Source: Setoptus koraiensis (Eukaryota > Arthropoda). From it: a stretch of DNA of 64,000 nucleotides. Position numbers and translations under genes: made by a program. The notes under the pieces were generated by a model, which did no database searches, was not told where the DNA came from, and saw nothing but the letters and a program-made list of their open reading frames with translations. Positions 44,110-56,401 of this stretch are shown in pieces (position 1 is the first letter of the stretch; each line of letters starts with the position of its first letter). The DNA is taken from positions 4,340,001 to 4,404,000 of the forward strand of contig CM106585.1 in NCBI GenBank assembly GCA_048013815.1, read 5' to 3'.

Positions 44110-47100
44110 CGAAATACAAATATATATAATATATATATTTGTATTTGTATGAACTATGTGACTGGTGCTCATCCACTTATTTACTTATTTTTACTGTTTT
44201 CTTTCTGCCATTTATTCACTTACTTATATTAGTCGTTGTTGGTGTACCTACAACAGCAACCGTTACAACAAGCAACTAATCCTGTATATGAGCACATTAA
44301 ACATTACATAATGACATAACATGGTGCCTTATGATGATGATGGCGATTATGTAATACTTTCTTTCTCCTTGTTACTTATCTCTTTCTAAACCTTCGTATT
44401 GCCTCAACTTCACCCCGTCTCATACTCTCTGGCTCAGCCTTACCAGGCATGTTTGAATACACAGCTACTCATTCATGCCGGCTTTCTTTAGGATATCCCT
44501 GTCTTTGTGCAATGAGATACAAAAAGAGACGAAAAATAGAACAATGATTGCTGCTGATCTGAGTTATTGTAATGAGTGGAGAACACTGACAGATGTTGAG
44601 CACAAACAACAATCTAACTGTCAATGTATAATGCTATCATCGTAATTGTCACCAATGAATTGCCCACCATGAAGTCGATCAACAATGTCTCTTTACTGCT
44701 AATCTTGTGGTATTGCCACAGTGGCAAGCATAACTGGTTGCACTAATTGCCTCTGAACAACAACAAAGGAAGTGTTGCATTTTGAGGTAATGATTCTAAA
44801 AGGAGTGCAGATTGAAAATCTTTATATGATCGGATGAGGCACCACATTGTGAGTCTAGTGACGCCTTCTATTTCCGGCGAGCACGTCCATCTCACCTGGA
44901 GGACTTTTTTTGAGGATCCTCTCGTTATGCAAGGATCAAACTTCCGGCGCACATAGGCCTCACCTATACAAAAGATTTTCGTAAGAACTATTATGAACGA
45001 CCTCGAGATTTGGAAGGCGAAATTTTGCTCTAGCCGCAAATTGTACAGTTGCAGGGCTGATCGCTAGGGGAGCTTTTCGATTGCACATGCACATTTGGAT
45101 TATTTCGGTGTTGTTTTCATCACCTGACCGAGGGGTGGCGCTTGCAGCGTTGCACAAGCGATTTCTGACTCAACTAGATAACCTTTAATTTCAGACAAAA
45201 GATTAATCAATCAAGATTTTAAACGATCAAAGGGTTCTCTGTTGGTTGCCAATTACTTAATACTGAAACGCATGAGACAGTTTTTAGACCTTCATACAGT
45301 ATTAATAGCAAGCACCGCTATTATGTGAGTTTGTGCTAACTTAAAAGGATGTGATATTAACGAGGGCAACTTTTCTTTACTATCAAGGTTGGGCTGTCTT
45401 GTTGCGAGGCCAGCTTTCTGTGAACTAGATAAAAATCCAATAATTCCATTGCTTCAACATCCACTTCATACTACTAACTAATCACCTGTTATATACCGGT
45501 AGTATATGCAGATATGTGCTCTATTGGTGGTATGAAAAATGTCGTAGTGAAAGGTAAAATCCGTGAATTGATAGATCACCATGGAATAGACAAATTACTC
45601 AACCAACTGGCGGTGAATTCTTGTTGCTTCAGAGCGCAAAGGCATTACTACACTACGTAAATGGAGTTAACATTGTATTACACTAGCTAAAAATAATACT
45701 AACAAAACGGATATGAAAGCAAGGAAGGCGTCGCGATTAACATGTCAAAATAATTAGGCAAAGAGATTTGTCTTGTTCAATTATCAACATAGTTGCTAGT
45801 CATACAGCAGTTGCCATTATACAAATTACATCTCAAGCCCATGATGCTGTTGCACATTTTAACCACATAGTCAAGGTGTCTGGCAACGATTATAGTCTAG
45901 AAATTCCGTGAAAACATCCGCCAGCAACGTTCGGTTGCTGTTATTTCTGCATCTTAAATTTACCCATGCTTCAATTATCGATACGAGAAGTTCATAATAA
46001 TTGATATTGGCTAACCAATTAATTAAAGATGCGCGACTTAATCATGGAAGTCATTTAAGCTGTTGTTGTCTTTTTTTTTCTCGCGCAATAGCATTTTATT
46101 TATATGCTAACTATGCTAGATAATATGAGATGAAAGTGTTTATTTGCTAAATCACTGCTTGTTACTGAGCTCAATTAACTACGGCAGCAACAACAACAGC
46201 ACTCCTTGTTCTTAATAGATTTCGTTTGTGTCGCGCTTCCCAATCATCACGGGAACATGTTATTATGATTCGATGTGAATGAGAGTTCCTATAATTTCAT
46301 TATTATGAAGTCGATTTCGATTTTTTTCAACAACGCAAAAAGATTCGATCAGAATATACACAACAGGTGACAACCACACAACCGGCTATCTCGCTGAGAA
46401 ATCTCCCGAGATCTATCTAGTTTAACAAGTGCTATTTTGATGAGCATCAAAACGATAGATTTCGGCAACAGGTTCTACGTTTGATGCTTCAAAGGATTAA
46501 CGACTTCGAGCAAGTTGGTAGAAAAGAATCTTTTCACTTATTTTTATACTATAAAGTTATCCCAGTATACCAATTGTGTCGACATACAGGTAATATATGA
46601 CATTAGGCAAGAACGTGATACAACCACTGCAACTCTGTGATGGCATATTGCAATCTTTACTGCTGCACAAGTTTCATAATTATATATAATTAAGTTTGCT
46701 TTTTTCTCTTAGATTTGTGTGACGAACCACAAATACAATTGAGTGAATATGGTTTCTACCTCCGAACTAAGTTTGATTTATATTTGAACAAGAACACCGT
46801 TCCATCGGTTTATACAGAGCTGTGACATCTTTCCATCTTTTTACGTTTATCAGCAACATGAAACGTGTTAGTCCAATAAATAAACCCCAGGCAACACATA
46901 ATTTGTTTGTTGTTTGTATTTACCCAGCGAAGACCAATTACGCTACTATAAGCAAACTTGTGATGTAGTAATTTAGTGGCTATACAATGAACAATGCTGG
47001 GCCTATGTCACATGATGACGACAACAACTACAAGTTGAATCAAAATTGGTCCACTGTTATGGGTAAAGTCCGGTATATTTTATCCGTTTATTGCCGAGCT

Positions 47101-49549
47101 ATTATCATCTTCATGAATCTTGATTGTTTTTTTTTCTCTCTTTCATTTGTGATTGTGACGTAGTAATTGGCGTAGGAAACAATTAACATGCTACCCCCGA
47201 TAGAATCAACAGCCTTCAACTTGAACCGACTAAGACTTATTTGCGAACAATCATCGTGCCTCTGCCATATTATCTCATTGTTGCTCTCTGACAATTTGCA
47301 TCATCTTGCCACTTATCAAGTTGGTGTCTAATAATCACCATTATACCATAGAATGTATACACTGTGCACAATTGTCAGTAATAACAAATATGCCCGTCTG
47401 GCAGTGAAAATAATCATCACCATTATGATGGTTGAGTAATGAAATTAGCATTCCAAGATTATTCAATGACCATACATAATAGTAATTTACGACTAGTCTA
47501 AAGCTGGGTGTTAGATGTCAGCTGACATTGCTATCATAGTTGCGTAAAATTAAGATTACCATTATGACGGCAACAACAATTTGTGCAACAGGTTACGTTG
47601 TCATGATATGCGAGTGGCCAAGAACTTTGAAAGTTCATATCCATACATTGAACATTCTTTATAAGAACACCATCACTCTCAGATACAGTAGATACAGCAG
47701 ATACAGAGACAGGCTCGTCTCGCACCGTCTGCCTGTGGATAGATATTAATGCGAAAATTGTTGTCGACTCTACTACGCAATTAGGCTTTCACGATCCCCG
47801 ATTGAGACTATCGACAATGGTGAGTGATCACTGGTGTATGAACCTATCATTTCGTATCGTATACCTATTAATTAGCACGCTTATAGTGAGCGTGTTAATC
47901 TAACCTTATACACCGTGTACATTCGTCACAAGCAAAGTATTAATTTCTTAGTAATATGTTTCATCTCGTCCCAAAATGCACGTTGTTCGTCTCATGTCCC
48001 ATGCGTGTAGGTAAATCCATCTTTTACCGGATTGGCGGCATTCCAATTGATTAAATCGCCCGCTTTCTGAACTCAATTTGCACTCTAACAGTACGCCAGT
48101 AGTAGGCTTACAGTGAACTGGTAGCGCTAACTGTTGACCGGTTTAATTAGTCATCTATTAATTTGGTCGAGCCCTTGTGTATGCAAATAATTTGCAACGT
48201 TGCGAGTGTTCAAGATGGATGCGATGATATTTGTAAACAGATAATAACAACAATGATAATAGAAATATAAATAATTGATGATAGCGATGATAATAATAGC
48301 GTGCGTATGACAATATATAGGTGTGTACATATGAAATAAGACATACAAGACAATCAAGCGAGCACAGACGGGACAGACGATGACGTATCACGAGTCCAAA
48401 TAACCCCACTATGTTAGAAAAACCCGTTATGCATGCTGCCCGTGCATTGAATTAGCCCATTCTGTCCCAAGAAGCCGCTGTTAGATTTAGAGTTTTTTGC
48501 GTGCCCGCTAACCCGATTTGGGGTTCTTTTGGGTGCATGAAACGGCCATGTTGGGCCAGACGCAGCGCCGAACAAACGGCAACGTCAACGGCAACAACAA
48601 CGTTATTAGTTTAGGATAATTAGTATAATTAGAGAGATTGCAGATGATTGGAATTAAACTGAAAGAAAGAGAACTGGTCTCAACTAGATTTGCTTTCGTT
48701 AATAATATCAACTATAATGTATCTTAATTCAGGTTATACCGCTACCACAACTACTTTTACAACGACAGCGACAACAACAACAGCAACAACAACAACAACC
48801 ATCACTGCTATTGCCTTGGCATGCATTATACCTGATTTGCACTCTGTTCAGCAGAGTCCGTGTGTGTGTGTGTGTGTGTCTCACGATTTACGCACGCCAA
48901 GAGTGCAAACCAAGTGTGTTCTCTTGTTAACTCAACAATTGTCCAATGGGGTAACAGCGCAGGTGCTGCCGTGGGGGACAAAGTTTGAAAACTTTCAATT
49001 GCATATATCAATTGTAAACAAAGTAGCTACTAATGGGCACTCTGATTGTTGGCCGGACCCGAAAGTGACTTACATTACTTGTTAGCGCCATCTTCAGTTC
49101 GATTGTAATAATTACAGAATAGCGCTCAAAATTGTTCAATCGGTTAACTATATGCACTATAACAGACACACACACACACAACTGGATTACGATACGCAAT
49201 GCATTGATTGGGAGCAGGCAGTCGCACACAGTGAGTAAGTGAGCGAGTTGCACAGACAGACAAGTTTCTTGTCACTTTTACATAGTACAACAACCAGTAG
49301 TAATAGTCGTAGAAGTAGTTGTAGTAGCAGCAGCAGTGGTGGTGCTGGTGGTAGTAGTGGCGCATGCGCACTAAAATGAGCGTATAACTTTTTGAACGAG
49401 AGAGAGAGAGAGCGAGAGAAAGAGTGAAAAAATGAATACATTTTTCATTTATTTTCACTCGCTTTCTCGGTTGTCGTCTCAGTGTCTATATAATACACTA
49501 ACATTATCTTGTACACCTCTCATCTCTTGTTTGTTTCAGCCGGACTATC

Positions 49550-50722
49550 ATGTCGTCGCCTATGTGTACTTTCTTATTAAATACATCGCCACCAACAGCA
49601 GCACCAACAGCATCGATGTCACCAGCAACGATATTAGAAACAGTATTAGAAACAACAACAGTACCTGTAACGAAAACAATACAAGAACAATTGTCAGCCA
49701 GAATGGTACAGGAAGAGGACTCTTTCAGGGCAGCGCAATGCTCCTCAAATTCAGTATTTTCTGCCATGGATCGTTTCTTACAATCAGTTACTAACATGAA
49801 TGAGGCAGTATTAATTCCTTCTAAATTAAAAGATATGGATTCAGACGAATTGTTATTTAATACTTTTAACATCAGCACCAGCAACAGCAACAACAACACC
49901 ATCAATAATATAAACAACTATCATTCCCAACAACAATTATCTTCCTCGCCCTCCAATTGGTCATCTGGTGCTTTGCTCAAAAGTCATCTGAGGAACCACA
50001 AGACAACCACTAGGCTAATGCGACATGGTAACGGTGCAGCTTATACAATCAACAAACGCTTTAATTCAAATAGGCCCACAATGTGCATGTCAAATAGTAA
50101 TAGTAATAGTAGTAGTAGCTGTAGCAGCAGTAGTAGCAATAGTAGCAATAGTAGCAATGCAATCAGTAATAACTCAAGCAACACAGCAACTACAAGTTTA
50201 ACATCGTCCAACAATTTCACTTGCCCGCATGAATTATATCTGATGCTCAAAGACGTCAAGAAAGAACTCTTATGGGGTCCGTCGGTCTTAAATGGTGGCG
50301 GTTGCGACGAAGCCTCTGAATTGTTATTAACTAGAAAGCCACAACAACAACCATTATCAGCATCATTATCAGCATCATTGGCACACACAACATCTTCCAA
50401 TCACATTATCTCAAGAGTGAGCCCTACTACTAATTCTTCAACAAGTTCATCAATTGTAGCTGCATATAGTACTACCTCCTCGGCCGAGACCTCAGGCATA
50501 GGCATCTCTGATAGGGATACAGATTCAGACGCAGACTCCATTCTCAATTCTGATAGGGACTCATCAAGTAGCACCAGTGAAGAAGACACAACAACTATGC
50601 TGGCTTCTTCATTCAGACACCATCTCCTAGGCTTATTCACGATACTACATCAATTGGCCGATACGGCTGACAATCTAACAGATCGTTACCTTGAGGAAGT
50701 AGAGAGGGGTGGTCGGCGTTGA
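49550..50722 (+). CDS. MID1IP1: MID1IP1/Spot 14 family protein, expanded
   Basis: Spot14/MIG12 proteins bind acetyl-CoA carboxylase and promote its polymerisation and activity, so raising fatty-acid synthesis; MIG12 also binds MID1 on microtubules. 390 aa, single coding exon, ATG 10 bases after the splice acceptor ending at 49539. Conserved pieces: SVFSAMDRFLQSVTNMNEAV and LIPSKLKDMDSDEL (~67-100), CPHELYLMLKDVKKELLWGP (~225-245), and the C-terminal helix FRHHLLGLFTILHQL plus ADNLTDRYLEEVE (~355-385). These match the three blocks of vertebrate MID1IP1 (about 183 aa). Between them lie Asn/Ser/Thr/Gln-rich inserts (AGC/AAC repeats) that double the length. An N-terminal Thr/Ser-rich extension of about 60 residues is also extra. 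Confidence 0.88.
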   Translation: MSSPMCTFLLNTSPPTAAPTASMSPATILETVLETTTVPVTKTIQEQLSARMVQEEDSFRAAQCSSNSVFSAMDRFLQSVTNMNEAVLIPSKLKDMDSDELLFNTFNISTSNSNNNTINNINNYHSQQQLSSSPSNWSSGALLKSHLRNHKTTTRLMRHGNGAAYTINKRFNSNRPTMCMSNSNSNSSSSCSSSSSNSSNSSNAISNNSSNTATTSLTSSNNFTCPHELYLMLKDVKKELLWGPSVLNGGGCDEASELLLTRKPQQQPLSASLSASLAHTTSSNHIISRVSPTTNSSTSSSIVAAYSTTSSAETSGIGISDRDTDSDADSILNSDRDSSSSTSEEDTTTMLASSFRHHLLGLFTILHQLADTADNLTDRYLEEVERGGRR

Positions 50723-53700
50723 TACACAATGTTGAATAAACAATGTTGTTATACTTATATACAAATCATTGATTTTAGATTTTATTCACACACAAACACA
50801 CACACACAAATTATAAAGACGAGATGAACTGGAAGTTAATAAAATAATTTGTCTGTACGTCTGGTCAATCAAAAAATCAACCTTACTGGTGGCCAAAAGG
50901 CCTTCACAAGGATAAAAAGATACGAACAAAAAAAAACGTAACGGTCTAAATGATTCCTACCGTGGCTTATGGCTTTCAAACAAATATATATATATACAAT
51001 TATATGTATATATATATACACCTAATTAAATATATTTCAGCGCTTTGATGAAAGAATCAAAACAAGCCTCCACTACATACATTCAATTGCGTATCACAGT
51101 GTACCCAGACAATTTCTAAATGATAGTTAGCTCATTATTAGTTCTCACTATTACCATCATTATAAGAAATCTCTTTCTTTCCTATGATATCAAGCGCATA
51201 AACAAGCCACCCAGAAAGTCGATTAACATTACCCAAAAGAAAAGAGATTTTCTTCATTTAATCAATACCAATGTTACCATTAACAATACTACCACCTATA
51301 CAAGATCGGCACACTAATGATACCACCTGTCCGTACTCGTGTTTCATTATACAAACAAGAGACGGTGTGTGTATAACAGCATCTTGTCTACATTCTCGAA
51401 TATTCAATATACGCAATATGTACTTTTAGATGGTGGCTGAAAGTACAAACGAGTAAGTCGCTCTGAAAGCTTGTAGTCTGTCTAAAGTCCACAGATGCTA
51501 CTACCTGCTGCCACCGCGACCGTCTAGTTTTGTTCTCATCTTTTTCTACCTGGAGTTGAACTCTGTTCAATAGCTGATCTTTTGTTTGTTTGCTGTTAAT
51601 CAGCGTTATTACAACAGCAGTAGTGGCACCAGCTACAGCAACAAGTGGATATATGGAAGTAGCGGGAGATGACGTCGACTTGTTAGTTGTCGTCTGTTCT
51701 TTGTCGCTACGACGTAGACGATGAATTCCCTTTCGTCTTCTTCTCCTACTCCTCCTCTAATTGATTACTAATCAATCCTTAGTTAACCTACTCCGATCAT
51801 CTGTGTTGTTGTTGTTGTTGTTGTTGACTTACGGAATAGTGAGTTGCCGATTTTTTAGAATATGAGTAATGGTTGGCTTGTGAGCCGTCGTCGTCATCGT
51901 CGTCGTCGTCGCCGTCGTCGTGGTTGTGTGTACAACAAACAGAAATAGATAGAGAGAATGATTAAAGTAGTATATCTGTTACAGCAACAGTAATAATAAC
52001 AATAACGGTGCTCTGACAGCGCAAGCTAAAGATTAAACTGAAGTCAAAAAAGCAAAGCGCGCCAACAAGTGTCAGGGCCAGGGCCGATAAGTCGACCATA
52101 AACAAAATTCGTTGAGCTAAACTAACAAATAGTGCCAATCAGTATTCAAGAATCAGCATCTAGACAGTCAGACACACCAGACGAAAGAAGAAAATCAAGC
52201 CTGACGCCTAGAAAGAACGAAAAAGAGTACGTTGCGAGAAGAAGGAGAAATTTCCTAATAGTTTGAAAATGAATTCAATCCATCCCAATCTTCGTTTCAA
52301 TTTAGTTTGTCATGTTGTTTGTTATCAACAACTAAATTATCTGGCTAGCCAGAGAGCATGATACGAGTTTAAATCAGCACACTTATTCATACACACGAGT
52401 AGGGATAGTTGTACACTACACTGTTATCTTATCCACTGTCGTCGTTGTATTTGCTTGTTGTTACGCTTGGTCGTTGCTGTTGTTGTTGTTGCGGGTACAT
52501 AAAGAAGAGAAATCTCCCAACAACAGCATAGCATGGCCATAGCAGAAATTCTAAGAATAAGAATAATAGTCGTAATAGCACTACTGACAAACCTACTCTG
52601 TCTCTCACTCTCCCTGATCGTAAGGGTTCAGCGGTGATAATTAAATTTGTGATTGCGGTTTATTCATTACAGTCAGTATACGAGTTTATTGTTGCCGTTG
52701 TTTGAGTTTCAGCCACCCAAAAGTCACACATCAACTGATTAGTCGGATATCCTGCCATTAGAAAGTACGAATTAATGAGAAAAGAAAGGTCTAGATCGGT
52801 TGTGTCGCCAGCGACGTCGTCGTTACTGTTGTTGTTTTTGTTGTTTAGTCATAGTAACACCAGAATGAGAAATGAGTGCGTTCAATATTTTTTTTACTTA
52901 CTTATTAGATAGTAAAATGGTAGTTGTTTCCACCCAGCGAATGCTTACAAATAATAGGATCAGCAAAGTTAGCCAGCGCCACCGTCGGATTTAACCTTAG
53001 TTGAGCCAAACATCGACACACAAGCTGGCCGAGATGTAGAGGATTAAAATAAAGGGGTGGAAAAGGTATAATATGCAATACCAATTCAACGAAAAAGAGA
53101 GTGAGTTCTTCTCATTCGTAATAAGCAACCAGATGGATATCTGTCTAGTATTTAGCCATTCAACTGGCAAGATGGGTGATGTTAATGCGATAATAGAGTA
53201 ATACACAAACTCTATCAGGCAGCTACAATATCTTGAGCTATTGGGCCATCGAGCCGTCGAACCGTTTAGTCAGTGAAAGTGAAAGTGGGTGATCAGCGAA
53301 TCAGATTGTTCCAACTAATTGATAGCCGACTAACTAACTACTTGTTAATCAACAAGACTCAACTACTCAACAATAACAAATGCAACCTATTCTTGTTTAT
53401 TCTTGTCAGTAAACAGTATAGCTAATGCACTCATTTGTAAGCATGTGATCTGTCTATGTTGAAGACGCTATCTTTGTCCATCGATATTGATTGACCAATC
53501 TCCAAGGCAAAATTAAACGCTTGAATTGTTGCAATAAATTGATCATTTTTTCTTCAACTTGACCAGGTTCCTAAACGAGTCAAAGTTGTAATTTTGTAAA
53601 CCTCGTGATACAAGAAGAGATTAGATGATTATTTTTGTACAAGTTAGCAAAAGATGAAACTTTTGAATTGCCATGAACTTGTTCAATATAACATGAGCTA

Positions 53701-54254
53701 TTATGTAATGTAAATACTTGAACCAGCATTAGGAGAAGCCAACCTGGCTTGTCCTTGTGAGCGCGCACTTGAAACTAACTATTAGATAATGTTATCAGGT
53801 TCAAAATCGCCAAGGCCGAAATGGTTTGTGTCAATTTATTTTCATCACAAATATTTCAGTGCAACACAAGTATAGTCATTAGAATGAGAACCTATAAATA
53901 ATCATGCATCTGATTCTTAATAAAACAAAAAACATTCTCCATTGCCAGCATTCCGTCTGCAGGCAGTCTCCACAAAACCGGATAGTACTATGAATAAGAT
54001 CAATATACTTCATGTGACAGAATACTTGAGGTTATGATATTTATTTATTTAATTGTATATACGTGACTGGACTAAAGTCATCACCATTACCGAAACCAAT
54101 CATAATATTCCTCTTCTAATTGCGTGCGCAATGTTTGATACATATACTCCAATCGTGAATTCTTCAAAAAGTGTGGCGTGCCTTTTTGTAGCGAAGTATC
54201 CTGACGGAACGATCATATTGACCATACTGGAACACCGTCACTGGACTATATTGA
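50723..54254. other. Intergenic, no gene recognised
   Basis: AT-rich with CA and TA tracts near 50788-50810 and 50983-51020, a TTG tract at 51804-51829, GTC repeats at 51885-51925, and no convincing frame. It contains the MID1IP1 3'UTR at the left and the TTC4-like 3'UTR at the right. Confidence 0.5.
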
Positions 54255-54770
54255 TCAGTGGTGGTTTTTCTTGATTTTTTTTAGTGTTTCTTCCATCCGT
54301 TGGCGAGCTCTTTGATTTTGTGGATTCAATCTTAGCGCAGCCATGCAATCCTGAACGGCCTCCTGATTGTTGCCCAGCATGACATGACAAGCGGCTCTAT
54401 TGGTCAGTAGGGTTGATTTTAATTCAATTGGATCAATCCCTTTAAGTTTCTTCTCCTCGTATACAATAGTTTCATCTAGATAGCCGAGTCCTTTTGCGTA
54501 AGCCGCAATAGCGTCGTGGAATTGTTTCTCTTTGTATTTAAAATTGCCATCTAGTTTATATTGATGCGCTAGTTCGACAGGGGTGTTCACCGTCTCATCG
54601 TATTTTAGCTGGCGCATGGCCTCGACGAGGGGTGGCATTTTGTCTGGATCTTCGGGATTTTTGGTCATGAATAGTGGATGCTCCTCCATTTGTTCTCTCC
54701 ATCTTTTCTCATCCCAACGATCGTAGTAGCGGTTCTTGGTGAAAAAATCAATAATTTCCTCCTCGTTCAT
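54255..54770 (-). CDS. Short TTC4/Cns1-like TPR protein
   Basis: TTC4 (fly Dpit47, yeast Cns1) is an Hsp90/Hsp70 co-chaperone with an N-terminal TPR domain and a C-terminal 'wheel' domain. 171 aa from the ATG at 54770 (MNEEEIIDFFTKNRYYDRW), chosen because it aligns with the start of human TTC4; the frame is open for 54 more codons upstream, including another ATG giving MAPPLRANKPR, so a longer N-terminus is possible. Seen: WREQMEEHPLFMTKNPED (family block before the TPRs), AHQYKLDGNFKYKEKQFHDA and AIAAYAKGL (TPR1), LLTNRAACHVMLGNNQEAVQD (TPR2), AALRLNPQNQRARQRMEETL. It ends at KKNHH, in or before TPR3; the wheel domain (family length about 390 aa) is missing and I cannot find it downstream. 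Confidence 0.85.
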   Translation of the reverse strand: MNEEEIIDFFTKNRYYDRWDEKRWREQMEEHPLFMTKNPEDPDKMPPLVEAMRQLKYDETVNTPVELAHQYKLDGNFKYKEKQFHDAIAAYAKGLGYLDETIVYEEKKLKGIDPIELKSTLLTNRAACHVMLGNNQEAVQDCMAALRLNPQNQRARQRMEETLKKIKKNHH

Positions 54771-55156
54771 GGTGTAAAAATTCGCGTGGCACCGACTAAA
54801 TTGAGATGGATATTTGAATTGCAACAGTCTGACAATAGTCGAGGCAGCTGTAGTGCGAATTTTTGGTATTATGGATGGACAACGTGGTTTGTTCGCTCGC
54901 AACGGTGGCGCCATCTTCACTGGGCCATACAAAATGGCATCGGCTACGAATTGCTTTAAAGAGACCCACAGGTTACTATATTCGTAAGAGAGAAAAGTTT
55001 CACATCGTTCATCGTAACCTCTTCAACCCAACTCACCGACGTTCTCGGTCTCGATACAATGGTTATATTATTAAATCATTTTTTATTAGAAAATTGTTTG
55101 GAAATATTTTTAGTGCACGATTATATTAATAGAAGTAATAATAATAATAGCTATTT
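54771..55156. other. Gap between TTC4-like and BTB gene
   Basis: Holds the TTC4-like 5' region (possibly coding up to 54914 if the upstream ATG is used) and the BTB gene 3'UTR. No separate gene supported. Confidence 0.5.
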
Positions 55157-56401
55157 CTATGTCGCATGCCTATCATGGAAATTTTTCGCCATTTCTCTAT
55201 TATGACGTCTGGTCTCTCGAATTTTTTCTCTATTGAACTCCATGCCCTTATGTTTGGTGGTATAATGTCTCATAAGATGGTCATCCCGAGAGAATTCTCT
55301 ATCACAAAATTCACACCTGTAACCCCATCTGTCGGGTAGGTGGCGAGTTAATACGTGACGATATAAACATTTAACATCGGACAACTTAATATCGCACAGG
55401 TGACACCGAATTTCTTTATCAGCATCTACTCCTCCTAGAGCGCTGGCTGCCGCTGCTGCCACCAATTTCATGGCTTGATTTTTGGCGCCATTTGTTGCGC
55501 CATCAAATTGGCTATTAATTGTAGTGTCATGTTGGGGCAGCATCATCATGTCATCATCTAAATGGAGATCAGAACTTTCGTCCATTAGGGCGTCTCGATC
55601 ATCGTCCAGATCGTCGTCGTCTAGATCGTCGTCAATATCATCGTCACCATAATCGTCCAAGTGATTTGTGTAATTGGAACCGAGAAATTCCTGTAGATTG
55701 TTGATGTTGAGGTATTTGACGTTGATGTTGTTGTCAGCAGCAATGTTGTTGCTGTTGTTGTTGCTGTTGGGTGCGTCATCACCATTGCTTGGGATAATTG
55801 TGTTGCTGTTGGTGCCATTTTGTTTGTTTTTGTAGTTGTATTTGCGAGTTTGTTTAATGTGATTATTGTTGTAGCTGTTGCTATTTTTCAAATTGTTATA
55901 GTTGTTGTTGTTATAGTTGTTGTTGTTGTTGTTGTTGGTCGCTGGTGATTTGTTGTTTATTGTGGGTTGCAGTGATGCAGCAGTAGTTGAAGTAGTAGAA
56001 GTGGTAAGACTTGGTGAAGGCTCGTTGAAGAAATCATTTAAACTGTTGATATTTAAAACCGCTGCCGTTTTGAGCAGACTATGCGAGGGTGCGTTCATAG
56101 TTAACAATTCTCCCGTATACATATAATTTACAAGTATTCTAATATCTCTAATGTTGAGTTCTGGTAATATGATTATTGGATGTGCAACTGGATGATTTTG
56201 GAGTATTTTGTTGATGTAGCTACTGCAAGCCGATAGTACAACCTTGTGCGCCGATATTTGTCCGCCGTCGCATGCGAGCGTTACATCAACGAGTGACTGT
56301 GTGTCTAGGAGCCTCTTAAAGTCCTTGCTGCTCATGGTGCCCAAATTGAGAGGCGCCTGGCCCGAGGTGGAGGGCATGGGCGATCTGCTGGCCATGCTCA
56401 T
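55157..56401 (-). CDS. BTB-C2H2 zinc-finger protein 1
   Basis: Probable transcription regulator of the BTB-ZF class: the BTB domain dimerises, the fingers bind DNA. 414 aa, single exon, ATG at 56401. BTB domain ~24-135: LLDTQSLVDVTLACDGGQI, SAHKVVLSACSSYINKIL, HPIIILPELNIRDIRILVNY, MYTGELLTMN. A long Asn/Thr/Ser-rich linker (~140-250), an Asp-rich run (~250-285), and two C2H2 fingers: CHLCDIKLSDVKCLYRHVLTRH and CEFCDREFSRDDHLMRHYTTKH (~335-390), joined by the short linker LPDRWGYR. Fly BTB-ZF proteins such as Broad and Tramtrack share this plan, but the BTB here lacks the usual FCLRWN start, so I do not name an orthologue. The gene 4-5 kb upstream has the same order of parts. Confidence 0.9.
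   Translation of the reverse strand: MSMASRSPMPSTSGQAPLNLGTMSSKDFKRLLDTQSLVDVTLACDGGQISAHKVVLSACSSYINKILQNHPVAHPIIILPELNIRDIRILVNYMYTGELLTMNAPSHSLLKTAAVLNINSLNDFFNEPSPSLTTSTTSTTAASLQPTINNKSPATNNNNNNNYNNNNYNNLKNSNSYNNNHIKQTRKYNYKNKQNGTNSNTIIPSNGDDAPNSNNNSNNIAADNNINVKYLNINNLQEFLGSNYTNHLDDYGDDDIDDDLDDDDLDDDRDALMDESSDLHLDDDMMMLPQHDTTINSQFDGATNGAKNQAMKLVAAAAASALGGVDADKEIRCHLCDIKLSDVKCLYRHVLTRHLPDRWGYRCEFCDREFSRDDHLMRHYTTKHKGMEFNREKIRETRRHNREMAKNFHDRHAT

Larger units (their letters stand above)
39562..49549. other. 10-kb intergenic region
   Basis: Mostly AT-rich DNA. Contents I can name: a GA tract at about 43950-43968, a (TA)n tract at 44083-44109, TTACGTAA at 40727-40734, a TG tract at about 48861-48880, and a GA tract near 49400-49420. 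One 148-codon open frame at 41363-40917 minus is listed as a doubtful exon. The right end should hold the MID1IP1 promoter and an untranslated first exon, since a clear acceptor (TTTGTTTCAG) ends at 49539. Confidence 0.5.

Noticed and set aside
44743-45157. Two overlapping minus-strand frames of 65 and 98 codons with GTGAGG/GTGAGA sites
   Set aside because: Length within chance for this AT content, no domain, and no partner exons found.
54053-54274. 73-codon plus-strand frame overlapping the TTC4-like 3' end
   Set aside because: Short, unmatched, and the minus strand of the same stretch is about as open. It also does not encode the missing wheel domain.
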